This document shows positions 1 through 8,395 of a stretch of DNA of 45,116 nucleotides, piece by piece. Position 1 is the first letter of the stretch; the number at the start of each line of letters is the position of its first letter. Location of the stretch: assembly GCF_036516575.1 (NCBI RefSeq), contig NZ_DATBTY010000077.1, positions 1 through 45,116 of the forward strand, in the 5' to 3' direction. The stretch comes from Cerasibacillus sp036516575 (GTDB lineage Bacteria > Bacillota > Bacilli > Bacillales > Amphibacillaceae). The notes below the pieces were generated by a model. The model searched no databases, had not been told where the DNA came from, and worked only from the letters and a program-made list of their open reading frames with translations. Both the position numbers and the translations under genes were made by a program.

Positions 1-437
1 CATCGCAAATTTATGAAGAAGTAGATGCATTAAAATCAAAAGTACATGCCAGCTTTGTCATTGATACGCTTACCTATTTATATGAAGGTGGCCGTTGTTC
101 TGCCCTTCAAGCCTTTAGTGCGAGCCTACTAAAAATTAAACCTTCTATTGAAGTCAATAATACGAATGGAAAAATGGACGTAGGCAGAAAATATCGCGGC
201 TCTCTTACTAAAGCATTTAAACGTTATACGAAAGATCAACTAACGAGTCATGCCAAAATTAAAAAAGACCGTGTTTTTATTACCCACTCTGGTACATCCC
301 AAGAAAATATTGATATTGTCAAAGAAACCATTCAAGAATTAGTAGACTTTGACGAAGTTTTCATTACACGTGCTGGATGTACGATTTCATCTCATTGTGG
401 TCCAAATACACTAGGTGTATTGTTTATGACAGAATAG
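1..437 (+). CDS. DegV family protein, C-terminal part (5' end outside window)
   Basis: The reading frame is already open at base 3 and ends at the TAG at 435-437, leaving about 144 residues of a protein usually near 280. The visible part matches the C-terminal half of DegV proteins: FVIDTLTYLYEGGRCSALQA, then LLKIKPSIEV, then a GKMDVGRKYRG segment, and a terminal HCGPNTLGVLF block. DegV-family proteins bind fatty acids; in Gram-positives the FakB members present the fatty acid to the kinase FakA for phosphorylation. Which DegV paralogue this is cannot be decided without the N-terminal ligand-binding part. The first methionine visible (174) is internal, not a start. The family call is firm; substrate and role are inference. 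Confidence 0.9.
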   Translation, partial: SQIYEEVDALKSKVHASFVIDTLTYLYEGGRCSALQAFSASLLKIKPSIEVNNTNGKMDVGRKYRGSLTKAFKRYTKDQLTSHAKIKKDRVFITHSGTSQENIDIVKETIQELVDFDEVFITRAGCTISSHCGPNTLGVLFMTE

Positions 438-890
438 GTAAATTTTCTTTTGATATATCCATTAATCGATAGAAACAATCATTTACTTGTCTTCATTTTC
501 CTATATTTTACCTAAAATGGATGAGGTTCTTTTTGTAATTAAAACAATTGCTTTTTCAACTGAATTAGCAATTTGCTTTCTATTACAGGGACTTCATCTT
601 ATTTTCTTTCTATTATTTCCACTTACATCATTGTAAAAATATAAAAATAGTTTATAAGGCTGTATCTTCTGTGTGACAGAAACAAATCACACTATTTTTA
701 TCGAAAATTGATCTAGCACACCTCAGAAACAACTAAAAAACTCCTCTGTCTTCGTTGATAACCAACCATTAAAACAAAAGTTACCCCTCAATAAACCTCT
801 AAAACCTTTCAAAGCTAAACGAAAGATTTATGTAACTCTTCAACGCTAATCCCACGAATAAGATTGGACATATTGGCATAGTTTTATGAA
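438..890. other. Intergenic stretch with no recognised gene
   Basis: This is AT-rich sequence between the DegV gene and the 104-bp repeat array. I see no open frame with a ribosome-binding site, no clear terminator hairpin and no recognisable gene remnant on either strand. Confidence 0.5.
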
Positions 891-1290
891 GACTGCACTC
901 CACACAGTTTTCGTATTTCTTACGAGTTTGTGAAGAGTGTAGTGCTCTACTCCGCATGGATATCGAAATTCATGAAAGTTTGTGTGGATTGTGAGGCTGC
1001 ACTCAGTACGGATTACGATCAATTCACTATTTCGTGAGGAGTGTAGTGCTCTACTCCGTATGGATTTTGAAATTTATGAAGGTTTGTGTGGAGTGTGAGG
1101 CTGTACTCCGTACGGATAACGATAAATTTACTATTTCGCGAGGAGTGTAGAGCTCTACTCCGCATGGATTTTGAAATTCATGAAGGTTTGTGTGGGGTGT
1201 GAGGCTGCACTCCGTACGGATTACGATTAATTCACTATTTCGTGAGGAGTGTAGTGCTCTACTCCGCATGGATTTTGAATTTCATGGATT
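891..1290. repeat. Tandem 104-bp repeat array, about 3.8 copies
   Basis: Units begin at about 891, 995, 1099 and 1203 (exact 104-bp spacing of the GGCTGCACTC/GACTGCACTC mark); the last is cut short near 1290. Each unit carries a CTGCACTCCGTACGGAT block and, about 50 bases on, the near-palindrome GGAGTGTAGTGCTCTACTCC, which can fold on itself. The later copies differ by scattered substitutions, while the first copy diverges between positions 901 and 935. The array ends about 60 bases before the GntP-family permease gene. No insertion-sequence gene is nearby. A minus-strand open frame across the array is a by-product of the periodicity. Function is unknown. Confidence 0.85.
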
Positions 1291-1352
1291 TGTTCATGCA
1301 ACACGACAGACAACCAATCAGAATTTAAAGCTAGCAAAGGGGATGTATTAAA

Positions 1353-2651
1353 ATGTTGAGTATCATTGGCTTGATTGGTAGCTTGGCATTACTCATTTAC
1401 TTTACGATGCGTGGTATTAACATTATTATTTCTGCAGTCTTTTGTTCACTTATTTTAGCTTTGACCGGGGGATTAAATATCATTGAGGCTTTAACGGAAT
1501 ATTATATGGAGGGATTTACGAATTTTTTTAAATCATGGTTTCTCATTTTTTTAGCTGGTGCTATATTCGGTAAAGTCATGGAAGATACTCGGGCAGCTCA
1601 ATCGATTGCCTTTTGGTTTCAAGAAAAAGTCGGCTCTAAAGGGGCTGTCCTAGCAGTAGTTGGTGCGAGTGCAATCATGACCTATGGTGGCGTGAGTGTC
1701 TATATTGTTGCGTTTTGTGTCTATCCAATCGCGGTTTCTCTATTTAGACATGCTAATTTACCACATCGTTTCATTCCGGCATCATTAGTTTTTGGCTCGA
1801 TTTCGTTTACAATGACATCGCCTGGATCACCTGAAATACAAAATATCATTCCAACACAACATTTCGGGACTACACCAATGGCGGGCGGGTGGATTGGTTT
1901 TTTTGGCGCTTTTATTATTATGATTGCAGGCGGCTTTGCTCTACATAAGATGGTAGGGAAAGCAGTAAAAAATGGCGAAACGTTTCAATTACCATATAAG
2001 GATACAACATTCAAGCACTCGACAAATGAAAAATTGCCACATATACTCATTTCACTAATTCCACTCATCATTGTCGTTTCAGTCGTCAATATTTTATCAA
2101 AATATATTGTTACCGAAGAAGCCGTTCTAGTCGCTCTAGTCATAGGTGCCTTGATGGCATGGGTATTAATGTTTCCATATACGAAAACACATATGACCAT
2201 TTTAACAAAAGGAACCGAAAACGCTCTTGTTGCTATAGCGAATACGTGTGGAGTTGTCGGATTTGGCGCCGTTGCTTCTCAAGTACCTGCGTTTTCAACT
2301 ATTGTTGAAAAATTAACGAATATGCCTGGATTAGAATATGTTGGTTTAGCTATTGCGGTAACTTTGATTGCTGGTATAACAGGTTCAGCTGCAGGAGGGT
2401 TAGGAATTGCGCTTCCTATATTAGCGCCCATCTACCTAGCACAAGGATTAGATCCGGGAGCGATGCACCGTATTTCAGCATTTGCTTCAGGTGGCTTGGA
2501 CTCCTTACCACATAATGGATACATCGTCACAACAGTACAAGGCGTTTGCCGTGAAACACATCAAAAAGCATACAAACCAATCTTCATGATTAGTGTTGTG
2601 ATTCCTACAATTGTTTTGTTCTTCGTTGTTTTACTCTATACGTTTTTTTAA
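1353..2651 (+). CDS. GntP-family H+/organic acid symporter
   Basis: This is a 432-residue polytopic membrane protein preceded by the ribosome-binding site AAAGGGGA about 9 bases before the ATG. It starts with a hydrophobic helix (LIGSLALLIYFTMRGINIII) and has many membrane segments, which fits the gluconate permease (GntP) superfamily of about 430-450 residues. The segment AAGGLGIALPILAPIYLAQG near residue 350 and the conserved SGGLDSLPHNG segment near residue 375 are typical. Family members import gluconate or other hydroxy- or keto-acids with protons. No catabolic kinase or dehydrogenase gene is adjacent, so the substrate is open. The gene stands alone, with the repeat array upstream and the surface-protein gene 150 bp downstream. 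The family is well supported; the substrate is not predicted. Confidence 0.85.
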   Translation: MLSIIGLIGSLALLIYFTMRGINIIISAVFCSLILALTGGLNIIEALTEYYMEGFTNFFKSWFLIFLAGAIFGKVMEDTRAAQSIAFWFQEKVGSKGAVLAVVGASAIMTYGGVSVYIVAFCVYPIAVSLFRHANLPHRFIPASLVFGSISFTMTSPGSPEIQNIIPTQHFGTTPMAGGWIGFFGAFIIMIAGGFALHKMVGKAVKNGETFQLPYKDTTFKHSTNEKLPHILISLIPLIIVVSVVNILSKYIVTEEAVLVALVIGALMAWVLMFPYTKTHMTILTKGTENALVAIANTCGVVGFGAVASQVPAFSTIVEKLTNMPGLEYVGLAIAVTLIAGITGSAAGGLGIALPILAPIYLAQGLDPGAMHRISAFASGGLDSLPHNGYIVTTVQGVCRETHQKAYKPIFMISVVIPTIVLFFVVLLYTFF

Positions 2652-2800
2652 ATCTATTGTTTCTATTGACAAGGAAATATATCCAGTTGTTACAAATGAA
2701 CTTTTATTAAATTAAATTTATCTTATCTTAACAATGACTTAATAAACGGGTGCTATAGTTTTTATATCAAGTAAATTAATGAAGAAATGGGGAATTTTTT

Positions 2801-5800
2801 TTGAGGAGAAAAGCATTTATATTCATGTTATTAGGATTATTGTTATTCACAACAGTGTTACCACACCCGACTTATACGGCTTTTGCTGAAGGAGTAGACA
2901 CTGGAAATACCAAAACAGAAATGACCACTAAGGAAGCGACAGAAACAGAGACGGAAGGAGCAGAATCTAGTAAAGCATTACATAGTGAATCTACTGAAGC
3001 GTCTACTAATCTTATAGAAACAGAACCGGGTAAGAAAGATGAACAAAAGACGGAGCAAGAAGAACCAACCGTCGAACAAAAACAAGTAACAACAAAAGAA
3101 GAACAGCCTGAAGAAAAGACTGTTACGAAAAATGAAACAAAACCTACAACAGAAAAACAAACGAAAGAAAACATAAGTTCAACTAAAGAAGTGGACAAAC
3201 CTTATATTGTTCTTGAGGATTTCGAAAATGGAATAGGAAGTTGGACAGCAAGCGGTGCCCGCTATCATTCTGTTAATGTTTCAGTAACAGATGAAGTAGC
3301 CCGATTTGGAAAGCATGCACTGCGCATGGATTATGACTTTATTGGTACACAAGGTGTATCTGGCGTATATGCGTCACGAGGTGAAGAAATTGTTATTCCA
3401 GGAAAACCGAAGAAAATGGGTATGTGGGTTTACGGTGACGGTCATAAACAATGGCTTAGACAACAATTATATGATGCGAATGGGACGAGCTTTAATATTG
3501 ACTACACATCTGATAATCCGAACGGTGTCACTTGGAAAGGTTGGAAGTATGTTGAAGCGGAAATTCCACAGCATTGGGAAGCGCCATTTACAATGGGAAG
3601 TCAAGCCGTACGTTACATGGCTACAAAAGATAATGCCAAGACAAAAGGAACGATTTACATAGACAATATTCGTGCCGTTTATACGGACTCGATTGATGAG
3701 GATGTCACAAATCCAGTTTTATCAGATTTTAAACCAGGTAAAGATGAAATAGCTTACTCGAATGTTCCTGAAATACGTGCTGTTTCGGTAGATGAAGAAA
3801 CAGGGTCTGGCATTGACCCGACTCGTATTTTTATGAAAATAGATGATCAATCTGTCACACCTGCTTATGATGCGAAGACAGGAGTCGTATCTTATACACC
3901 AGAAAAACCACTTGCTGAAGGGCTACACAAGGCTTGGATTGAAGTATTTGATAAAGCAGGAAACCATACGTTTAAAACATGGCAATTTTATGTATCAACA
4001 GGTGGACCCGAAGTTGTTTGGGAAGGTCCGGAAGAAGCATATGCAGGTTCGACTTTCGATGTAAAAATTAAAATTAATGAACCAAAAGCTTTAACTAAAA
4101 CCGAACTTAAACTTCATTATGATCCACAGCTTTTAAAACTTGTCGATGGAAAAGCTAATATTCCATCTGCTTTTAATGAAGCAAACGTTGAGCAAGTTGT
4201 TAATGAAGAAACAGGTGATATTTCGTTAAACTGGAGTCAATTGGAAAATGCAAAACTCGATGGTTCAGAAGTATTTGCAACACTTACTTTCCGATTAGGA
4301 TTAGATGCATCAGGTGAACTAGCTATTGAGATGAAAGATGGATACCACCATTATACAGATAATAAAATGGGAACAATTCCGTTTTTCGTCGTACCTTACC
4401 AGGCAAAAATTGCCCAACCTTTAACAATTGATGTCGAAGGGAAATCAGTCAATACACCAAGTATGATTAAAGTGACAGACCGTTACGGTGAAGCGGTCGA
4501 AGGGGCGACAATCAATGTATTAGACGATAAAAAATTAATTAAAGTTACAAAGCCAACTCATATTTATAAAGGTGGAAGCGGCGTTGCTGGAGAACCTTAT
4601 GAAGCGGTTGAAGTCGGGACATATATACCGGTAGCTAAAGTGCCGTATGCTGGATTTGATTATTATCGTATTTTCATGCCAAACGGTGAACAACGTTATT
4701 ACCATGTGCCAAAAGATGATGTTGAAGAAATAGATTGGAGCACAGTCTTTGACAAAACAGATAAAAATGGTGAAGTAAAAACAGACTTACTGACATTGTC
4801 GCGTATTCCACTTCGGATGCAAGCGACTAAAGGTGAACTCGTTAGCCAAGTGCTTGATTTAACGATTTTACCACAGCTTGGTACAGAAACACCTGAACAT
4901 GTAACACTCACATGGACAAATGATCCACAAACGACACAACATTTTACGTGGAAAACAAATACTGCCATCCAAAATAGTGTTGTTGAAGTCGTTCCAGCGA
5001 CAGACGGGGATGGTTTTCAAAGTGAAGCAGTCGAACAATTTACTGGAAAAAAAGTACTTTTCTCTGATCCAGAAGGTGAAATGAATATTCATCACGTCGA
5101 GGCGAACGGATTACAGCCTGGAACGACATATCAGTATCGTGTCGGAGATGGAACCGATTCGGGCTGGAGTAATGTAAATACATTTACAACGGCATCTTCA
5201 GAAAATGATCCATTCCGCTTTATGTTCGTTGCTGATACACAAGCATATGATGAAGCTGGATTTGCTTTATGGACTCAGTTATATAAGCTCGGTTTAGAAA
5301 AATTCCCTGATACGACTTTCACTGTTCATGCGGGGGATATTGTTGAAGAAGGAAATAAGCTAAGCCAGTGGAATTTATTTTTAAACGCATCAAACGGATT
5401 AAATGAAAACATTCCATTTATGTCCGTTCTCGGTAATCATGATGTATATGGAACAGGTGCTAACACATATAAGCATTTATTCCCTTATCCACAAAATGGA
5501 CCAGAAGGGAAAGAGAATTTCGTTTACTCATTTGATTACGGAAATGCTCATTTCATTATGTTAAATTCCGAATTTGGTGTTCAAGATATGAGAGAACAAC
5601 AAGAGTGGATTCGCCAAGAAGTTGAAAACACGGATAAACTTTGGACAATCGTTACGTTTCACCGTTCGCCTTATAAAAGTAATCCAAAAAGAGGACAAGA
5701 TGCTACGGCTGAAACATTTGCTCCACTCTTAGAAGAGTTAGGCGTAGATTTAGTCCTAACGGGTCATGACCATGCCTATATGCGTTCACATTTGATTAAC

Positions 5801-6427
5801 AATGGGGAACCACAACCTGATGGCGAAGGAACGCAATATTTAATCGGTGGCTCTGCTGGACCGAAATTTTATCCAGGACAAGAAACGGACTATGTAAAGG
5901 TCCTCCATGCGAAAGAAGAGCAAGTCTTTACGTCTATCTTAGTCGATGGTAATGAATTGAAAATCGAAGCCTATACCATTCATGATGAGCTCGTTGATTC
6001 ATTCACAATGACAAAAGAAGTACCTGAAGAAACACCTGATGAAGAAGAAAAGCCAGGTGGTCCAGAAGAAACACCGGGTGACACTAACGAAACACCAGGT
6101 GACAATAACAACGAGGAAGAAACACCAGATCACAAAGACGAAACACCGTCAGATAAAGACAACACAGAAGTGAGTGACAAAGAAGATAACAAAGGTGATA
6201 AAAAAGATACTGGCAATAAAACAGTCACATCACCAAACAACACAGATAAAAATGCAGAAAATAATGCAGCTAAGACAAATGATCCATCTGCTGACTCCAA
6301 TGAAAATGCCGGTCATAAAAAATTACCAAACACGGCAACATCGATATATCATTGGGTTTTCGTCGGTGTCATGATGACAATCTTAGGTCTAGCACTTCTA
6401 ATCTATCGCAAGCGAAAATATAATTAA
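2801..6427 (+). CDS. Cell-wall-anchored (LPNTA) modular metallophosphoesterase
   Basis: A 1208-residue surface protein with a TTG start, set by GGGGA about 7 bases upstream. A signal peptide ends near residue 29 (TAFA-EG). A Thr/Glu/Lys-rich linker (30-130) follows, then a jelly-roll-like binding module (about 135-295, VLEDFENGIGSW), an Ig-like module (300-400) and a cohesin-like module (405-530, LKLHYDPQLLKLVDG). Next come a purple-acid-phosphatase-type FN3 domain (700-800) and a calcineurin-like phosphoesterase domain (805-1030) with metal motifs VADTQ, HAGD, GNHD and TGHDHAY. A repetitive acidic PEETPGD-type stalk (1050-1165) leads to LPNTA at about 1174, a membrane helix and RKRKYN. It should be displayed on the cell wall and hydrolyse phosphoesters outside the cell. 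LPNTA is the variant used by class D sortases in Bacillus; no sortase gene is in the window. Substrate and partner of the cohesin-like module are unknown. Confidence 0.9.
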   Translation: MRRKAFIFMLLGLLLFTTVLPHPTYTAFAEGVDTGNTKTEMTTKEATETETEGAESSKALHSESTEASTNLIETEPGKKDEQKTEQEEPTVEQKQVTTKEEQPEEKTVTKNETKPTTEKQTKENISSTKEVDKPYIVLEDFENGIGSWTASGARYHSVNVSVTDEVARFGKHALRMDYDFIGTQGVSGVYASRGEEIVIPGKPKKMGMWVYGDGHKQWLRQQLYDANGTSFNIDYTSDNPNGVTWKGWKYVEAEIPQHWEAPFTMGSQAVRYMATKDNAKTKGTIYIDNIRAVYTDSIDEDVTNPVLSDFKPGKDEIAYSNVPEIRAVSVDEETGSGIDPTRIFMKIDDQSVTPAYDAKTGVVSYTPEKPLAEGLHKAWIEVFDKAGNHTFKTWQFYVSTGGPEVVWEGPEEAYAGSTFDVKIKINEPKALTKTELKLHYDPQLLKLVDGKANIPSAFNEANVEQVVNEETGDISLNWSQLENAKLDGSEVFATLTFRLGLDASGELAIEMKDGYHHYTDNKMGTIPFFVVPYQAKIAQPLTIDVEGKSVNTPSMIKVTDRYGEAVEGATINVLDDKKLIKVTKPTHIYKGGSGVAGEPYEAVEVGTYIPVAKVPYAGFDYYRIFMPNGEQRYYHVPKDDVEEIDWSTVFDKTDKNGEVKTDLLTLSRIPLRMQATKGELVSQVLDLTILPQLGTETPEHVTLTWTNDPQTTQHFTWKTNTAIQNSVVEVVPATDGDGFQSEAVEQFTGKKVLFSDPEGEMNIHHVEANGLQPGTTYQYRVGDGTDSGWSNVNTFTTASSENDPFRFMFVADTQAYDEAGFALWTQLYKLGLEKFPDTTFTVHAGDIVEEGNKLSQWNLFLNASNGLNENIPFMSVLGNHDVYGTGANTYKHLFPYPQNGPEGKENFVYSFDYGNAHFIMLNSEFGVQDMREQQEWIRQEVENTDKLWTIVTFHRSPYKSNPKRGQDATAETFAPLLEELGVDLVLTGHDHAYMRSHLINNGEPQPDGEGTQYLIGGSAGPKFYPGQETDYVKVLHAKEEQVFTSILVDGNELKIEAYTIHDELVDSFTMTKEVPEETPDEEEKPGGPEETPGDTNETPGDNNNEEETPDHKDETPSDKDNTEVSDKEDNKGDKKDTGNKTVTSPNNTDKNAENNAAKTNDPSADSNENAGHKKLPNTATSIYHWVFVGVMMTILGLALLIYRKRKYN

Positions 6428-6428
6428 T

Positions 6429-6467
6429 AAAATCCCCTGTCTCTCACATGAAGAGATAGGGGATTTT
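6429..6467. terminator. Bidirectional rho-independent terminator
   Basis: The inverted repeat AAAATCCCCTGTCTCT / AGAGATAGGGGATTTT with a 7-base loop sits right after the surface-protein stop. The A/T flanks let it work both ways, and it also serves the convergent broken lipoprotein gene. Confidence 0.9.
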
Positions 6468-6473
6468 AAAATT

Positions 6474-6827
6474 TCACTTTACAAATGGCATCTCATACAA
6501 TTTATCATACATTTCATCGTCATCAAGCACGTATTCATCAATGTTCATCGAAGCTATCAGCATGCCGAATAATGGCGCGTAAATACCACTCATCTTCATG
6601 TTGTAAGAAGACAAAGCGCATTTTTTGCCAGTGATTCTTCTCAGTGGCAGGAGAGAATAACTCTACAAACCTTCCATTTGGTATTTCTGTCCGTATATTT
6701 TCTATTAAAAGAAAAGCGTCTGTATTTTCATCATGATGATTTATTGGCTGTATTTCTTCATAGGAGAATGTTGTGTAGTGTAATTGTCTATCACAGTTTT
6801 TAAGTTGTGGGTTATCACAGTGGTGTA
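6474..6827 (-). pseudogene. 3' half of IS-interrupted lipoprotein gene (also frameshifted)
   Basis: Read on the minus strand just beyond the IS right end, the frame runs HHCDNPQLKNCDRQLHY..., through FSYEEIQPINHHDENTD and GRFVELFSPATEKNHWQKM, to DEWYLRA and then ends early at 6538. Around 6578-6582 a small indel appears to have shifted the frame. The next frame continues as YAPLFGMLIASMNIDEY... to EMPFVK and a stop at 6474-6476, which looks like the true C-terminus. The first codon after the IS joins exactly in phase with the 5' half at 8396-8897. The function of the lipoprotein is unknown; the central part could be an NTF2-like fold, but this is a guess. Confidence 0.75.
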
Positions 6828-7000
6828 TTGAACTACTCCCACTTATCAACCTTGCGGTCTGATGGAAGATGGGAGATTCTTGGGAACAAAGCATACTTGT
6901 AAGCGTATTTCTTTACTCACAGTGGTTTCTTTTATTTACCAAGCTATCCCCGTAGTCCCTACGGTTCTATTGTTTCGTTAGGCTAAAGCTTGTAATCACA
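6828..7000 (-). ncRNA. Probable omega RNA (reRNA) of the TnpB element
   Basis: In TnpB elements the guide RNA is the right-end sequence, overlapping the tnpB 3' end and reading out into flanking DNA. Here that would run from around 7000 down to 6828, with the perfect hairpin CCGTAG-TCC-CTACGG at 6950-6964 and the terminal GTAGTTCAA. The guide would be the next ~16-20 bases below 6828 (TACACCACTGTGATAACC). The 5' limit is a guess. Confidence 0.55.
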
Positions 7001-8120
7001 ACCCTTCGTTTAGTATATTCAAGCTGGCGTTAATATCTCTATCGTGATGTGTTTTGCAGTTCGTACAAATCCATTCCCTCATGTCTAATGATTTTTTGCC
7101 ACTATTGTGACCGCAATGAGAGCATATTTGACTAGACGGGAACCATCTGCTTATTTTTACGATTGTTTTATCATACCATTTTGCTTTGTATTCTAATTTT
7201 GATACAAAGCCAGACCATGATACATCAGAGATATTTTTAGCCAGCTTATGATTACGTAACATTCCTTTAACGTTCAAGTCTTCTAGACAGATTATATCGT
7301 GGTTTTTGATTATTTCTGTCGTTAACTTATGAAGGAAGTCGTTACGCTGGTTCATTACTTTTTCATGCAATCTAGCAACCTTGATCTTTTGCTTTTGGTA
7401 ATTTTTTGCATCACGTAGGTCAATCCCATTGTTTTTAGCATTCGATGCACGTCTTGAAAGTTTTCGCTGTTCACGTTTTAATTTCTTTTCCATCCTTGAC
7501 GTGAACTTATTATTATTGATCTTACGACCATCCGAGAGAATGGCAAAGTCAGTAATCCCTAAGTCTATGCCAATAGATGATGCTGTCTTCTCCAACGGTT
7601 GTACTTCTGTTTCAGTTAAAATAGAGACAAAGTATTTGCCACTCGGATTACGTCTAATGGTCGCACTCATGATTCGCCCCTCTACCTGACGGCTTTTAGC
7701 AAAACGAACGTACCCTAGTTTCGGTAACTTGATTTTATTTTCTACAATGGCGATATTTCCATTCGTATGTTTCGTTGTGTAAGATTGTAGGTTGTTCTTT
7801 TTGGATTTGAAGCGTGGTGCTTTATTTTCCTTTTTGAAAAAGCGTGTATAAGCATCGGCAAGGTTTTTCAATGAGGACTGAAGAGCAATACTATCCACCT
7901 CTTTTAGCCAAACCAGTTCTTTTTTCAATTTTGTTAGTTCGGCAGAACAAGCAGAATAAGTTAATCCTTTGCCTGTTTCTTTATAAGCATCTTTCCATTC
8001 CGCCAAAAAGTGATTAAATACGAAACGACTACACCCTATTGTTTTAACAATGAGTGTTTCCTGTTCTTTGGTTGGGTAGATACGAAATTTGAATGCCTTG
8101 TTAATTAACAAATTACTCAT
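6996..8120 (-). CDS. tnpB: TnpB RNA-guided endonuclease (IS605 OrfB family)
   Basis: A full-length 374-residue TnpB. The N-terminal helical part (NKAFKFRIYPTKEQETLIVK) is followed by a RuvC-like nuclease with all three acidic residues: D186 in GIDLG, E280 in ICLEDLNVKGM and D362 in HHDRDINAS. A zinc finger between the last two uses C333/C336 and C352/C355. Family members use the element's right-end RNA to cut DNA next to a short motif, which helps keep the element at its donor site. Length and motifs give no sign of damage. ATG at 8118-8120 lies four bases after the stop of the tnpA remnant, the normal tnpA-tnpB spacing. Activity is inference from intact motifs. Confidence 0.95.
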   Translation of the reverse strand: MSNLLINKAFKFRIYPTKEQETLIVKTIGCSRFVFNHFLAEWKDAYKETGKGLTYSACSAELTKLKKELVWLKEVDSIALQSSLKNLADAYTRFFKKENKAPRFKSKKNNLQSYTTKHTNGNIAIVENKIKLPKLGYVRFAKSRQVEGRIMSATIRRNPSGKYFVSILTETEVQPLEKTASSIGIDLGITDFAILSDGRKINNNKFTSRMEKKLKREQRKLSRRASNAKNNGIDLRDAKNYQKQKIKVARLHEKVMNQRNDFLHKLTTEIIKNHDIICLEDLNVKGMLRNHKLAKNISDVSWSGFVSKLEYKAKWYDKTIVKISRWFPSSQICSHCGHNSGKKSLDMREWICTNCKTHHDRDINASLNILNEGL

Positions 8121-8123
8121 ACC

Positions 8124-8309
8124 TCACTCCATTTTTTGATTTTCAATATATTTTCTAACAACATCAATGGGAGAGCCACCCGTAGTTAGTAAGCAAAAAC
8201 TTCTTGACCAAAACATTTCTTTCCACAACTTTTTTCGAACTTGTGGAAAATCCTTTATAAGACTGATTATATTATTTAGGTTTAATTTCAGCAACAAAAA
8301 GACTTTAGG
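8124..8309 (-). pseudogene. C-terminal remnant of tnpA (Y1 HUH transposase)
   Basis: The minus-strand frame from 8309 to the TGA at 8126-8124 reads LKLNLNNIISLIKDFPQ, then KKLWKEMFWSRSFCLLTTG, then PIDVVRKYIENQK. This matches the end of IS200/IS605 TnpA (usual length about 130-150), including the RKYIENQ helix that carries the catalytic tyrosine. A stop codon (8312-8310) closes the frame upstream. The HUH motif and the rest of the N-terminal half are missing, so it cannot be active. Confidence 0.75.
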
Positions 8310-8357
8310 CTATCGCCTAACCGACATTCATCTCCCACCTGTCGCTGGGCTTTGCCC
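8305..8357. other. Left-end hairpins of the IS element
   Basis: TTAGGC-TATC-GCCTAA at 8305-8320 is a perfect hairpin and GGGC-TTT-GCCC at 8347-8357 is a second. They lie in the subterminal left end, where TnpA of this group normally recognises folded single-stranded DNA. Confidence 0.6.
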
Positions 8358-8395
8358 TACACACGACTGAGGAGGGAGTCTTCTGTCGGAAAACG

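Larger units (their letters stand above)
6828..8395 (-). mobile_element. IS200/IS605-group element with TnpB (IS1341-like), 1568 bp
   Basis: The boundaries come from reading frames and known TnpB-element rules. On the minus strand the left flank is TTTAT (8400-8396) and the right end is GTAGTTCAA, finishing at 6828. Removing 6828-8395 rejoins the host lipoprotein codons in frame (T from 8396 plus TA from 6827-6826 gives Leu). There is no target duplication, as expected for this group. The element carries an intact tnpB, only the last ~60 codons of tnpA, hairpins at the left end (8305-8320, 8347-8357) and a hairpin near the right end (6950-6964). With no working tnpA it could only move if a related TnpA acts in trans. 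Confidence 0.85.

Noticed and set aside
1051..1269. 72-residue minus-strand open frame
   Set aside because: It lies wholly inside the 104-bp repeat array and its product is itself repetitive; no ribosome-binding site.
2872..3198. 108-residue Ser/Val/Cys-rich minus-strand frame
   Set aside because: It is the shadow of the Thr/Glu-rich linker of the surface protein on the plus strand.
8167..8370. 67-residue plus-strand frame in the IS left end
   Set aside because: It runs antisense to the tnpA remnant and through the left-end hairpins; the minus-strand reading has clear TnpA similarity.
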